Of a stretch of DNA of 64,000 nt, positions 1-11,691 are shown one piece after another (positions within the stretch are counted from its first letter, which is position 1; every line of letters begins with the position of its first letter). The DNA comes from Odontocerum albicorne (Eukaryota; Arthropoda; Insecta; Trichoptera; Odontoceridae). The position numbers and the translations under genes are program-made. Below the pieces are notes generated by a model. It was not told the DNA's origin and searched no databases. It worked only from the letters and a program-made list of their open reading frames with translations. The stretch covers positions 77,001 through 141,000 of the forward strand of contig OX463866.1 in the NCBI GenBank assembly GCA_949825065.1, given 5' to 3'.

Positions 1-1150
1 ATGACCTGCAGATATATATTCATTTTGATCCAAATTTCTTTCACGCGGCTTTGAACAATTTAAATACGGACCTTCAATCGATCTCGGAGTGGACTGCGGA
101 GCATGGCTTACTCATCAATCCTAAGAAGTCTCAAGCGATCCTCATTGGCAGCCCTCAGCTTCTTGGTAAATTCAACACTGACTTACTTCCTCCAATATTA
201 CTTGATGGCTCTATTATACCATTACATAAAACTGTTAAAAACCTAGAAGTGCTAATAGATAACACTCTCTCATGGCGAGATCAAATAAATGAGGTAAGCC
301 GAAGGATCTTCTTCAGCCTTCATTCCCTTAAAGTGTTGCAAAGATTTCTACCAACTAAAACCAAAATTTTACTCGTACAATCTCTGCTCTTTCCGATTCT
401 GGACTATGCGGACGTATGTTACTTGGATGTTACAGAGGAACAGCTGGACAAATTACAGCGTCTTCAAAATGTGTGCCTAAGATTTATTTTCAACCTACGA
501 AAGTACGATCATATAACTTCATACCAGAAGGCATTGAACTGGTTGAATGTTAGAAATAGACGCCAAATTCACATACTGTCTCTATTGTATAATATCCTTA
601 ACTGTCCCGCCGCACCCTCTTATCTCGCCGAAAATTTTCAGCGTCTTTCCAATCATGGATTAGCGCTACGCTCAAACAGAGATTGTTTATTGGCCTTTCC
701 AGTTCACCGCTCTTCTTTTTTCACGTCGTCCTTTACTGTCCATGCAGTGAGACTCTGGAATCAGTTACAAACCAATATAAGACTCGCTCCGTCCTTGGCA
801 TGCTTTAAGAAGCGACTGAAAAAACTCTTAATTTCTAGTCAGTAAAATAACGTGTTTCATTCCTGATTTTTCTTTTCCTTTCCTCTCCACCATCCTTTCC
901 TTTCCTTTTGATTGATGATATCTCACTTTATATGAAAAATAGTGTTCGGGTGATTGTCCGTCTTTGTGGGGTTCGTGGGCATGTTCTCACGTATATGTTT
1001 ATGGATTTCGTGGGGATGGATAGTCATTTGAATGATTTATGCGACCACGTAACTTGCTTCATTTACTTTTGTCTGGTTGGTTGGAAGAGATTGCCGCCTG
1101 GCAATAAGCCCGCCAGATTGTATTGCAATGAAAGTGTTAAATAAATAATA
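1..1150 (+). mobile_element. Non-LTR retrotransposon, 3' half (CR1/jockey-like), cut by window edge
   Basis: The element enters from the left edge and comprises the end of its reverse transcriptase frame (to 845) and a 3' untranslated region ending near AGTGTTAAATAAATAAT at about 1150. A second copy with the same 3' end occurs at 45762-46678, and the shared boundary defines the 3' terminus. How much of the 5' part exists cannot be seen. Confidence 0.85.
3..845 (+). CDS. Reverse transcriptase, C-terminal part, non-LTR retrotransposon
   Basis: The open frame runs from the window edge (first complete codon GAC at 3) to a stop at 845, about 280 residues. It opens with DLQIY, which is what follows the catalytic YADD box, so the cut falls inside the active-site motif. 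It continues through NPKKSQAILIG and a conserved L-x-V-x-IDNTLSW block (palm and thumb) to the C-terminal region with DYADVCYLDVTEEQLDKLQR and VHAVRLWNQLQ, typical of CR1/L2/jockey-type elements. No internal stop is seen. In the target-primed retrotransposition known for this class the enzyme copies its RNA at a nicked target. Whether the full element is intact cannot be judged. Confidence 0.85.
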   Translation, partial: DLQIYIHFDPNFFHAALNNLNTDLQSISEWTAEHGLLINPKKSQAILIGSPQLLGKFNTDLLPPILLDGSIIPLHKTVKNLEVLIDNTLSWRDQINEVSRRIFFSLHSLKVLQRFLPTKTKILLVQSLLFPILDYADVCYLDVTEEQLDKLQRLQNVCLRFIFNLRKYDHITSYQKALNWLNVRNRRQIHILSLLYNILNCPAAPSYLAENFQRLSNHGLALRSNRDCLLAFPVHRSSFFTSSFTVHAVRLWNQLQTNIRLAPSLACFKKRLKKLLISSQ

Positions 1151-1254
1151 CTTTCAACATATTTAGATTAATGATACTGACATATTGAAGAGCGTGGATG
1201 GGGGCCATAGTATCTTTGACCCCAAAATTGTATCATTTGGGCTAAGAATTACTC

Positions 1255-1465
1255 GGTTGGCGCATAACTCACTGTTCGCCATTACACATGTTTGAAACAC
1301 GTGGACAGGTAACAACACTCGCATACGTCGATTGCGTGCGACTATTGTTAAATATACTATTTAACCGGATAATAATTGTTTTATTTGGATATCATTGGGA
1401 ATCGAATTCGAAACTCCCGGGAAAAAGACAGGCATCTTACCAACTAGCCCGTGGAGATTGTCGCT
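1255..1465 (-). repeat. tRNA-derived SINE relic
   Basis: Reverse-complement tRNA-like head near 1395-1455: a B-box-like TTCGATTCCC and an A-box-like CTAGTTGGTAAGATG. The preceding CACGTG-ACAACACTCGCA segment is shared in degraded form with the relics at 3000-3205 and 42780-42990. Old and diverged. Confidence 0.5.
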
Positions 1466-1564
1466 TGGTAATCAAATATACGTCACGTGTATGGAGCTCA
1501 AAATGCTGTTAATCTTTTTGCGAATAATTTAAAATTAGCTCGTTAAATAAAAACACCTCAATGC

Positions 1565-1612
1565 TTAATTTAAAGTTGACCCTTCTGACAATTTAAAGTC
1601 GACCCTTCTGAC
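1565..1612. repeat. Short direct duplication (about 23-24 bp, 2 copies)
   Basis: The segment TTGACCCTTCTGACAATTT is repeated once with TTGACC/TCGACC variation. Confidence 0.7.
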
Positions 1613-2215
1613 AATTTGGGAGTGGCGGGAAAATGACAGCACGACAGGTCAGGAGTAAACCGAACGATATTTACCTTTTAACCAGCGAACTTGTGATTTG
1701 GAGATATTGAATATTGTGAGGAGTATATTTTATAATTTAATTAAATTCAAAATGGCTATAGTATTTCAAAGAAAAAATCCTCGGGCACCATTTCGAAACA
1801 ACTGGTCGGCCTAATAAATTGAAGAATCTTAAATTACCGTTAAAAGTACCCTTCCCTGAGCACGTGTTAATATCTATATGAATCACGAGGTTCCATAATC
1901 TTCTAGAACAATGTCTCATGATTTAAAATTCAAGGTCTGTTTTGTTTACTCTCAACAAGCAAACGATGCCAGGCCGAGACATTGCCGTGGTTGTCGTTCC
2001 TGAGTTGAAGTGCGGGATGAGGGAAGGGTCCCCTCCAGAAAAAAATGCTATAAAAGAGAGGCGTGAGGGGTGTGACGCTCATTCTGTCCAGGTCTACCAA
2101 TGAGTCAAAGGGTTCACGCGCGTTTGTTACAAATTTTAATTCTTTTAATTAATAATTACTCTCGAGTTCAATTTAATAACTCTTAATTCAGTTAAGGGGA
2201 AATTCCCTATCAGGA
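1605..2215 (+). other. Possible LTR or promoter-bearing repeat
   Basis: A TATA-like CTATAAAAGAGAGG at about 2049 is followed some 30 bases later by a plausible initiation site CTCATTCTGTCC. Upstream is GGGAGTGGCGGGAAAATGAC. The arrangement resembles a solo LTR of a Ty3-type element, but no second LTR, primer-binding site or target duplication could be confirmed. Confidence 0.22.
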
Positions 2216-2995
2216 ATTCTGCCCTATCCAGAAGTTACTTCCGTTCCGTCACGATCCATTGGAGCCAAATACGCAGTTGCTTGTTGCATCATATACGTCT
2301 AGACACGTGTTGCGGCATGGGCCCTGCTCTCTCCCAGACCATCCTAGGAAGTTCTCAGCTGGCGCCATGCACTCTGGGGTAGCATCTACCAACATCTGAT
2401 TCCAAAGAATTTACCACAACCATCGACATGCTTCAAGCCGTCTGTACCTGCCCTGGACTTCGTGAATTGGTGAAAAATGGACACGTCAGCCGTTATTACG
2501 TCGTACTCATCTCAAAGGTATTGTGAATCTATTTATTGTGGTTTTTGTTGATTTCACATTCCATTTACTGGTGTTTGATTTGGCCATTCCTCTTACAGAG
2601 TCTGGTCTAAAATTGATTTAAACTTAACCTCAAATTCGGAGAGTTATTAGAGTCGTTTACTTATTCGAAATTTACCTTCTTGTGATCGGATCATTGATCC
2701 GATTTCAATAATAAATAATATTTTTTTAATCTATTATATGTATTTCAATTACTGTCATCTTCCTTCCTGGTACCAGCATCGAGAGAATTTCAAAAAGTTA
2801 TCCATCGAACCTTGAGTTGTAAAAAGTCTTTGCTCATTTTCATATACCGCTGCGCTAACCTCTAGTCAGGACTATTTAAGATTTATTGAGTGGATATTTC
2901 AAATTATGTCAAATATTTAAATAACCTACAAAATAATAAAGAAGTCTGACAATATTGTGGCCGAGAGACCATATTTCGGATTTAGAACTAATGGA
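2216..2995. other. No gene seen
   Basis: AT-rich sequence without convincing coding potential, structural RNA or clear repeats. Part may belong to the internal region of whatever element provides the TATA-like promoter at 2049. Confidence 0.4.
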
Positions 2996-2999
2996 ATAG

Positions 3000-3205
3000 G
3001 CACAGCACTCGCGGTTTGTCAAAACGTATGTTATATTGTTAACACTATCTCACGTGAAGAGACAACAGCATTCGCACACGCACACGTACTCGGCGCGTGC
3101 GGTTATTATTATTGTCACATGATGAACAATTTTACTGAATTGGAACCCTTTCATATCGGATACCATCGAGAATCGAATCCATAACCCCTGAGGAGTGGAA
3201 ACCGA
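3000..3205 (-). repeat. tRNA-derived SINE relic
   Basis: Contains CTCACGTGAAGAGACAACAG and, near 3165-3180, ATCGAGAATCGAATCC, whose reverse complement is B-box-like (GGATTCGATTCTCG). An A-box-like remnant follows at about 3205-3230. Same family as 1255-1465 and 42780-42990. Confidence 0.5.
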
Positions 3206-3239
3206 GCATCTCACTAACAATGGACTACAAAAGTCGTCT

Positions 3240-3940
3240 CTATTCACCGATCAGCATCTACATGAAAATTTTCCATCAAAACTCTCGTGACCATCTTTAT
3301 GTTATAACGCGGAAACTAATCACAGTGAGATGCTGCGTCGCAAATTAACATACGAGTATATCTCAAACAGATGTTTTCTCTGTATTACAATATAATGTAT
3401 CAACAATATATTTCATCCCGATGTAAAATATATATTTTTTTGTTATATACTCGTAAAAGCTTTACGTTATATAGGAATAAACCACAGAAAAAAAAGTTCT
3501 TCCCCGAAAATGGAAATTTTTGGAGTTATTCTACATATTCATAAAAACTCACCTACCCATGTGCAAACTTAGTCCCATGACAGCCATAGAAACCGAAACA
3601 AAAATTAAATCTTTACTTAGTTTTCTGTTTCTAGAGAGATACGAGTACTAGTAAAGGGCATTAAGGTTACGAAGTCAGGGTTGCTAGATCAGTGATTTGA
3701 CAATTCTTGTTCTTTTTATACTGCGATTATGTTAATAACACTTGAGATATATTTCTGTATAGAAAATACTCTCATGTCTTTGGAATAAAACATGCGGTCG
3801 AGTGTAAAGTTTATATTTGTTCAGATTATCAAGTTTGTTAATTTGTCGCATTTACGAGTATGTTATGGTACATATAGTATTTCCCAAACTGTACATTGTG
3901 GAATGAAGTGTTAAATAAATTTATTAAATTATTCAAGAAA
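3240..3940. other. Left-flank spacer, nothing coding seen
   Basis: About 700 bp of AT-rich sequence with several dispersed TACTCGTA/TACGAGTA octamers (about 3351, 3448, 3641 and 3854). If the CD36-family gene continues leftward this is intron; no further exon was recognised here. Confidence 0.4.
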
Positions 3941-3944
3941 GGGG

Positions 3945-4235
3945 GGTTCTGAAGGCTTAATGGTAAGCTCTACAGATAGAGGGGTGTCGTTCTGAAGGCT
4001 AAATGGTAAGCTCTACAGATAGAGGGGTGTCGTTCTGAAGGCTAAATGGTAAGCTCTACAGATAGAGGGGTGTCGTTCTGAAGGCTAAATGGTAAGCTCT
4101 AAAGATAGAGGGGTGTCGTTCTGAAGGATAAATGGTAAGCTCTACAGATAGAGAGGTATCGTTCTGAAAGCTTAATGATAAGCTTTACAGATAGAGGGGT
4201 GTCGTTCTGAAGGCTTAATGGTAAGCTCTACAGAC
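3945..4235. repeat. 43-bp minisatellite, about 6.7 copies
   Basis: The unit contains GTTCTGAAGGCTAAATGG, AAGCTCTACAGATAGAGG and GGTGTC; successive starts are 43 bases apart (3948, 3991 and so on). Lies just 3' of the last CD36 exon seen. Confidence 0.9.
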
Positions 4236-4560
4236 GTTTTACTACTATCTGAAGTTAGTTCAAACTTCGACTTAGTCGCAATAAATTAGCAATATCCATA
4301 AAAAAATGTTAAAGATTTTGTGGAAAGTGAATATAAGTATGAATACGAAGTGAGGGGAAGTGAGGTGAATTTAATATCAAGTGGTTCCAGGAAAAAAAAA
4401 GTTTCAATAATTGCGAAACATTTATGTACTTATACGTAAATGTTTCTCAATTATACAAAAGCATGTAAAATATCTTATGTTTTTTATCAGTTTTTAAGGA
4501 CATATCGTCTAATAAAATACACCCTTCAAGTATGCAGTAAACTGTTCCAGTAGAACTTAC

Positions 4561-4761
4561 CCTGTCTATAAGGCCGAGCCGGTCGAACTTGATCCAGCCG
4601 GGCAGGAAGGAGTTGCCCAGTGTGACGAGCGGAGTCCGGTGCCCGAACATGAATTCGTGCGCGCTCATGCGGACCAGCGGCTGCGAGCCCGTGCTGCGGA
4701 GCAGCGTGTTTACGCCCAGCCGCGTGAACACGTTGCTCGTTGCGCCCACGTGCCCTATCGC
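4561..4761 (-). CDS. CD36-family exon: ectodomain, FLPGWIKFDRLGLIDR block
   Basis: Exon of exactly 201 bp (67 codons, phase 0 at both ends) between a TGTTTCAG acceptor (AG at 4763-4762) and a GTAAGT donor starting at 4560. It begins AIGHVGATSNVF, contains RSTGSQPLVRMSAHEFMFG and ends NSFLPGWIKFDRLGLIDR, the insect CD36-family segment that precedes the core of the ectodomain. It is strongly GC-rich in an AT-rich setting, consistent with a codon-biased real exon. The open frame continues past the donor but loses family similarity there, which supports the donor choice. Confidence 0.93.
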
Positions 4762-5215
4762 CTGAAACACACACCGCCCCATATCATAGTTAATAACAAC
4801 ACTAAAGGTAAACGGCGGCTTATTGAGGTTCAGGACAGATGCAGACTGGTAAATTACACATACCATCGTGCGATGATCTACCTTCTGTCATTAATCCACG
4901 CACACAAACTATTTGCTTTATCCACACTCAGATGTATTTTTCCTCAAAGTTCTTCGGTTTTCCTCGGTCAAAGCTTTGCCCACTACATTCTTGGTCACCT
5001 TATTCTAGAATGTTTGATTTTAATTATCAAATTTTGTGGTGAGTGAAGCCGCGCTGTTTCTCAATCAGCATGGGGATGGGCTCGTAGCTCGGTTACTTGT
5101 ATTGGATACAACGAAATCATGTATAATAGACCGAAGGATTATCCAGCCGAGAAAGGCGTACGTCCATCCAAAGGCAGTTAGGTTACACAAAACAAAATTA
5201 GTAATTACAAGAAAA

Positions 5216-5456
5216 AATCATACTTACACAGAAAAAGAATATCATAATCACATTGTACCAAATCATACTTACACACAAACAGAATACCATAATCACATTG
5301 TACCAAATCATACTTACACACAAACAGAATACCATAATCACATTGTACCAAATCATACTTACACACAAACAGAATACCATAATCACATTGTACCAAATCA
5401 TACTTACACACAAACAGAATGCCATAATCACATTGTTCCAAATCATACTTACACTT
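5216..5456. repeat. 45-bp minisatellite, about 5.3 copies
   Basis: The unit includes AATCATACTTACACACAAAC and ATAATCACATTGTACCA. The period of 45 is a multiple of three, so open frames persist on both strands, with a 15-residue plus-strand peptide period around HTYTQTEYHNHIVPN. No other evidence of coding; it lies in a CD36 intron. Confidence 0.9.
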
Positions 5457-5701
5457 ACTGATTTTAAGACAAAAAATGAAAACACAGAATCAAGGAGAAG
5501 AGAATTGCTCAGTGGAGTTATTTTCCAATGCATAATTTTGATCGAATTTCAGCTTTCATATTGTAACGTCATTTTTTACTGAATTGGGTATATTTCTCAG
5601 CCATTTTTTATTTTTCTTTATTTTCAAACATACAATTAAAGCGATAAGCCACGAAAGTGAAATTGAGCTCGAAATATTTGAAGTTAGTGAAACCAGTTAT
5701 G

Positions 5702-6336
5702 TTATATGATATAACCCACAAAGAAAAGTGGATTTCTCCTGCTGTAGATATGCTTTTCGTTTATCCATATGAGAAGCAACCTTTCAACATCATCAAGAAT
5801 AGGTAACCGTTTCGTAGACATTCTTGACAATCCCTTTGAAGCATCTATCTTCTTAATGTTGTCATTGTTCTTGAGGATAGAGCAAATCGTTGATGTAGAC
5901 CGATTATATGTGCGCGCTAGATCAGCCACGCTCACACCTCGTTCTCGCTTTTCAATGATTTTACGTTTCATTTCTACAGTTACTTTTATTCTCTTATGGC
6001 TGTCTTCTTGTGGCTTTTTCTTCAGGGACATTTTTGCAAGGGTTATTAAACTTTGCACAAAAAAAATTACAAATAATGTCTGAACACAAGTTTGGAAAAA
6101 TGTGTGATCACATGTGACACTAACGTGCTAGCGGAACGAGTGCTAACCAGAGACTGACGCACTGGCGCGGAAGTCCCGGCTCACAAGTGAGTGACGTGAA
6201 GATGGGACTTCCCCTTTCTGCGTCACTCGTTATGCGAAATGTCGCTCGTTAAGGGAGCATTTTTTTCACAATCTGTTTAGCTCGTTATGCGAATTACTCG
6301 TTATGAGAGGTGCTCGTTATGAGAGGTTCCACTGTA
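5702..6336 (-). mobile_element. Pogo/Tigger-type DNA transposon, 5' end only
   Basis: The right end is an outer terminus CAGTGGAACCTCTCATAACG (read on the minus strand from 6334) flanked by TA at 6335-6336, the terminus and target dinucleotide expected of Tigger elements. Subterminal ACTCGTTATG/GAGAGG motifs repeat between 6220 and 6330. The element then carries the N-terminus of a transposase and stops near 5702-5740; the catalytic part and the other terminus are absent. Confidence 0.8.
5720..6031 (-). pseudogene. Tigger-like transposase fragment (CENP-B/Psq DNA-binding N-terminus)
   Basis: The minus-strand frame from the Met at 6031 reads MSLKKKPQED, then a basic helix-turn-helix of Psq/CENP-B type (KRKIIEKRERGVSVADLA, followed by RSTSTICSILKNNDNI) and a second segment containing LPILDDVERLLLIWINEK. 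These match the N-terminal DNA-binding region of Tigger and TIGD/JRK proteins. The CENP-B second half and the DDE catalytic domain are missing: similarity ends near 5740 and the frame closes at 5702. It is a dead remnant inside the CD36 gene's last intron in view. Confidence 0.82.
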
Positions 6337-6472
6337 CTCGTACAATGTTTCAGCAAACTATGTACTCGTAAAATGACGTCAACATTTTGTGTATCCCCGT
6401 TTGCATACATTCAGGCGTTTTCAATAATATTGATTCAACTTAACCTTTACTTGCCAAAATTATTTTCTACTC

Positions 6473-9400
6473 TCAATGTGGCCGTGCCCGTCATGTCAGC
6501 TATACAATGTGGCCATGCCAGTCACGTCAGCTATACAATGTGGTCATGCCCGTCACGTCAGCTATACAATGTGGCCATGCCAGTCACGTCAGCTATACAA
6601 TGTGGTCATGCCTGTCACGTCAGCTATACAATGTGGCCATGCCAGTCACGTCAGCTATACAATGTGGTCATGCCCGTCACGTCAGCTATACAATGTGGCC
6701 ATGCCAGTCACGTCAGCTATACAATGTGGCCATGCCAGTCACGTCAGCTATACAATGTGGTCATGCCCGTCACGTCAGCTATACAATGTGGCCATGCCAG
6801 TCACGTCAGCTAAACAATGTGGTCATGCCCGTCACGTCAGATATACAATGTGGCCATGCCAGTCACGTCAGCTAACCAATGTTGTCATGCCCGTCACGTC
6901 AGCTATACAATGTAGCCATGCCAGTCACGTCAGCTATACAATGTGGCCGTGCCCGTCACGTCAGCTATACAATGTGGGCATGCCCGTCACGTCAGCTATA
7001 CAATGTGGTCATGCCCGTCACGTCAGCTATACAATGTGGCCATGCCAGTCACGTCAGCTATACAATGTGGCCGTGCCCGTCACGTCAGCTATACAATGTG
7101 GGCATGCCCGTCACGTCAGCTATACAATGTGGCCATGCCAGTCACGTCAGCTATACAATGTGGTCATGCCCGTCACGTCAGCTATACAATGTGGCCATGC
7201 CAGTCACGTCAGCTATACAATGTGGTCATGCCCGTCACGTCAGCTATACAATGTGGGCATGCCCGTCACGTCAGCTATACAATGTGGCCATGCCAGTCAC
7301 GTCAACTATACAATGTAATCATGCCCGTCACGTCAGCTATACAATGTGGACATGCCAGTCACGTCAGCTATACAATGTGGTCATGCCCGTCACGTCAGCT
7401 ATACAATGTGGTCATGCCCGTCACGTCAGCTATACAATGTGGCCATGCCAGTCACGTCAGCTATACAATGTGGCTGTGCCCGTCACGTCAGCTTTACAAT
7501 GTGGGCATGCCCGTCACGTCAGCTATACAATGTGGCCATGCCAGTCACGTCAACTATACAATGTGGTCATGCCCGTCACGTCAGCTATACAATGTGGACA
7601 TGCCAGTCACGTCAGCTATACAATGTGGTCATGCCCGTCACGTCAGCTATACAATGTGGCCATGCCAGTCACGTCAACTATACAATGTGGTCATGCCCGT
7701 CACGTCAGCTATACAATGTGGCCATGCCAGTCACGTCAGCTATACAATGTGGCCGTGCCCGTCACGTCAGCTATACAATGTGGGCATGCCCGTCACGTCA
7801 GCTATACAATGTGGCCATGCCAGTCACGTCAGCTATACAATGTGGTCATGCCCGTCACGTCAGCTATACAATGTGGTCATGCCCGTCTCGCCAGCTATAC
7901 AATGTGGCCATGCCAGTCACGTCAGCTATACAATGTGGCCGTGCCCGTCACGTCAGCTATACAATGTGGCCATGCCAGTCACGTCAGCTATACAATGTGG
8001 TCATGCCCGTCACGTCAGCTATACAATGTGGCCATGCCAGTCACGTCATTTATGCAATGTGGTCATGCCCGTCACGTCAGCTATACAATGTGGCCATGCC
8101 AGTCACGTCAGCTATACAATGTGGCCGTGCCCGTCACGTCAGCTATACAATGTGGGCATGCCCGTCACGTCAGCTATACAATGTGGCCATGCCAGTCACG
8201 TCAACTATACAATGTGGTCATGCCCGTCACGTCAGCTATACAATGTGGACATGCCAGTCACGTCAGCTATACAATGTGGTCATGCCCGTCACGTCAGCTA
8301 TACAATGTGGTCATGCCCGTCACGTCAGCTATACAATGTGGCCATGCCAGTCACGTCAGCTATACAATGTGGCTGTGCCCGTCACGTCAGCTTTACAATG
8401 TGGGCATGCCCGTCACGTCAGCTATACAATGTGGCCATGCCAGTCACGTCAACTATACAATGTGGTCATGCCCGTCACGTCAGCTATACAATGTGGACAT
8501 GCCAGTCACGTCAGCTATACAATGTGGTCATGCCCGTCATGTCAGCTATACAATGTGGCCATGCCAGTCACGTCAACTATACAATGTGGTCATGCCCGTC
8601 ACGTCAGCTATACAATATGGCCATGCCAGTCACGTCAGCTATACAATGTGGCCGTGCCCGTCACGTCAGCTATACAATGTGAGCATGCCCGTCACGTCAG
8701 CTATACAATGTGGCCATGTCAGTCACGTCAACTATATAATGTGGTCATGCCCGTCACGTCAGCTATACAATGTGGACATGTCAGTCACGTCAGCTATACA
8801 ATGTGGTCATGCCCGTCACGTCAGCTATACAATGTGGGCATGCCCGTCACGTCAGCTATACAATGTGGCCATGCCAGTCACGTCAACTATACAATGTGGT
8901 CATGCCCGTCACGTCAGCTATACAATGTGGACATGCCAGTCACGTCAGCTATACAATGTGGTAATGCCCGTCACGTCAGCTATACAATGTGGCCATGCCA
9001 GTCACGTCAGCTATACAATGTGGGCATGCCCGTCACGTCAGCTATACAATGTGGCCATGCCAGTCACGTCAACTATACAATGTGGTCATGCCAGTCACGT
9101 CAGCTATACAATGTGGGCATGCCCGACACGTCAGCTATACAATGTGGCCATGCCCGTCACGTCAGCTATACAATGTGGCCATGCCAGTCACGTCAGCTAT
9201 ACAATGTGGGCATGCCCGTCACGTCAGCTATACAATGTGGGCATGCCAGTCACGTCAACTATACAATGTGGTCATGCCCGTCTCGTCAGCTATACAATGT
9301 GGACATGCCAGTCACGTCAGCTATATAATGTGGTCATGCCCGTCACGTCAGCTATACAATGTGGCCATGCCAGTCACGTCAGCTATACAATGTGGCCATG

Positions 9401-9484
9401 CCCGTCACGTCAGCTATACAATGTGGCCATGCCAGTCACGTCAGCTATACAATGTGACCGTACCCGTCATGTCAGCTATACAAA
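6473..9484. repeat. 31-bp satellite, about 97 copies
   Basis: The unit is CTATACAATGTGGCCATGCC plus AGTCACGTCAG, with alternating CCAGTCACG and CCCGTCACG forms and GGCC/GGTC/GGGC variants. Every unit carries TCACGTCA, and the GGGC form makes the palindrome GGGCATGCCC. Since 31 is one more than a multiple of three, the plus strand cycles through all frames with a 31-residue period and few stops, producing long but probably meaningless open frames. Marked variants (GGCTGTGCC with CTTTACAATG) recur 899 bp apart (7472 and 8371), that is 29 units, showing a higher-order duplication. Confidence 0.97.
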
Positions 9485-9528
9485 ATCAAATCATTTTTGC
9501 ACTCTTTACACCACGTTGATGTTTTTGC

Positions 9529-9782
9529 ACACAACATTGTGAACTAATATTATTCTCATACTTGTCGGTATATAGGTGATGTAGAAAGTATAACACAACA
9601 TTGTGAACTAATATTATTCTCATACTTGTCGGTATATAGGTGATGTAGAAAGTATTACACAACATTGTGAACTAATATTATTCTCATACTTGTCGGTATA
9701 TAGGTGATGTAGAAAGTATTACACAACATTGTGAACTAATATTATTCTCATACTTGTCGGTATATAGGTGATGTAGAAAGTG
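9529..9782. repeat. 64-bp tandem repeat, 4 copies
   Basis: The unit begins ACAACATTGTGAACTAATAT and ends near GGTGATGTAGAAAGTATT; copies start at 9531, 9595, 9659 and 9723. Nearly identical, so young. It directly abuts the 31-bp and 60-bp arrays. Confidence 0.95.
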
Positions 9783-9792
9783 AATGAAAAAT

Positions 9793-11545
9793 TTCAGTAA
9801 CGGGTAATACCACTGATAAACGTACTAATCGTAGTATATTATTAACAAAGTTTCAGTTAGAGATAATACAACTGATAAACGTACTACTCCTAATATATTA
9901 TAAACAAAGTTTCAGTTAGGGATAATACAACTGATAAACGTACTGCTCCTAATATATTATTGACAAAGTTTCAGTTAGAGATAATACAACTGATATACGT
10001 ACTGCTCCTAATATATTATTGACAAAGTTTCAGTTAGAGATAATACAACTGATAAACGTACTACTCCTAATATATTATTAACAAAGTTTCAGTTAGGGAT
10101 AATACAACTGATAAACGTACTGCTCGTAGTATATTATTAACATAGTTTCAGTTAGGGATAATCCTACTGATAAACGTACTACTCGTAGTATTGTATATTA
10201 TTAACAAAGTTTCAGTTCGGGATAATACAACTGATAAACGTACTGCTCGTAGTATATTATGAACATAGTTTCAGTTAGGGATAATCCTACTGATAAACGT
10301 ACTACTCGTAGTATTGTATAATATAAATTAAGTTTCAGTTAGGGATAATACAACTGATAAACGTATATTATTAACGATGTTTCAGTTAGAGATAATACAA
10401 CTGATAAATGTACTTCTCCTAATATATTATTAACAAAGTTTCAGTTAGGGATAATACAACTGATAAACGTACTACTCCTAATATATTATTAACAAAGTTT
10501 CGGTTAGGGATAATACAACTGATAAACGTACTACTCCTAATATATTATTCACAAAGTTTCAGCTAGGGATAATACAACTGATAAACGTACTGCTCGTAGT
10601 ATATTATTAACATAGTTTCAGTTAGGGATAATCCAACTGATAAACGTACTACTCGTAGTATTGTATACTATTAACAAAATTTCAGTTAGGGGTAATACAA
10701 CTGATAAACGCACTACTCGTAGTATATTATTAACGTAGTTTCAGTTAGGGATAATACAACTGATAAACGTACTGCTCGTAGTATATTATTAACATAGTTT
10801 AAGTTAGGGAAAATACAACTGATAAACGTATATTATTAACAAAATTTCAGTTAGGGATAATACAACTGATAAACGTACTGCTCGTAGTATATTAATAGCA
10901 TATTTTAAGTTAGGGAAAATACAACTGATAAACGTATATTATTAACAAAGTTTCAGTTAGGGATAATACAACTGATAAACGTACTACTCCTAATATATTA
11001 TTAACAAAGTTTCAGTTAGGGATAATACAACTGATCAACGTACTGCTCGTAGTATATTATTAACATAGTTTCAGTTAGGGATAATCCAACTGATAAACGT
11101 TCTACTCGTAGTATTGTATACTATTAACAAAATTTCAGTTAGGGGTAATACAACTGATAAACGCACTACTCGTAGTATATTATTAACATAGTTTCAGTTA
11201 GGGATAATACAACTGATAAACGTACTGCTCGTAGTATATTATAAACATAGTTTAAGTTAGGAAAAATGCAACTGATAAACGTATATTATTAACAAAATTT
11301 CAGTTAGGGATAATACAACTGATAAACGTACTGCTCGTAGTATATTATTAACATAGTTTAAGTTAGGGAAAATACAACTGATAAACGTATATTATTAACA
11401 AAGTTTCAGTTAGGGATAATACAACTGATGCACGTATATTATTAACATAGTTTAAGTTAGGGGTAATACAACTGATAAACGTACTACTCGTAGTATATTA
11501 TTAAAAATGTTTCAGTTAGGGATAATACAACTGATAAACGAGCAT
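9793..11545. repeat. 60-bp satellite with deletion variants, about 29 copies
   Basis: The unit contains GATAATACAACTGATAAACG, TACTACTCGTAGTATATTAT and TAACAAAGTTTCAGTTAGGG. Shortened units lacking the TACTCGTAGTA block alternate with full ones in longer blocks. The block itself is an imperfect palindrome that includes the dispersed octamer TACTCGTA. Confidence 0.95.
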
Positions 11546-11691
11546 AAATACGATACACCCCGTCAGCTATTTTCTCGCTAATGATTATCGGGATTGCCAT
11601 CGCGTTTAACTCTAAACCCCCTCCCCTCCGACTGAGAATAATTCTAATGACTGGATATGTCGTGTATTTTGCAAAAACACAAGAGAACAAT

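Noticed and set aside
5036..5582. Overlapping open frames on both strands over the 45-bp repeat
   Set aside because: A period divisible by three keeps any frame open; no independent coding evidence.
6476..9542. Open frames of up to 887 codons with Cys/His-containing repeats
   Set aside because: They arise from a 31-bp satellite whose period cycles all three frames, they occur in all frames simultaneously, and they lie in an intron of the opposite-strand gene. No start context, codon bias or family similarity supports a protein.
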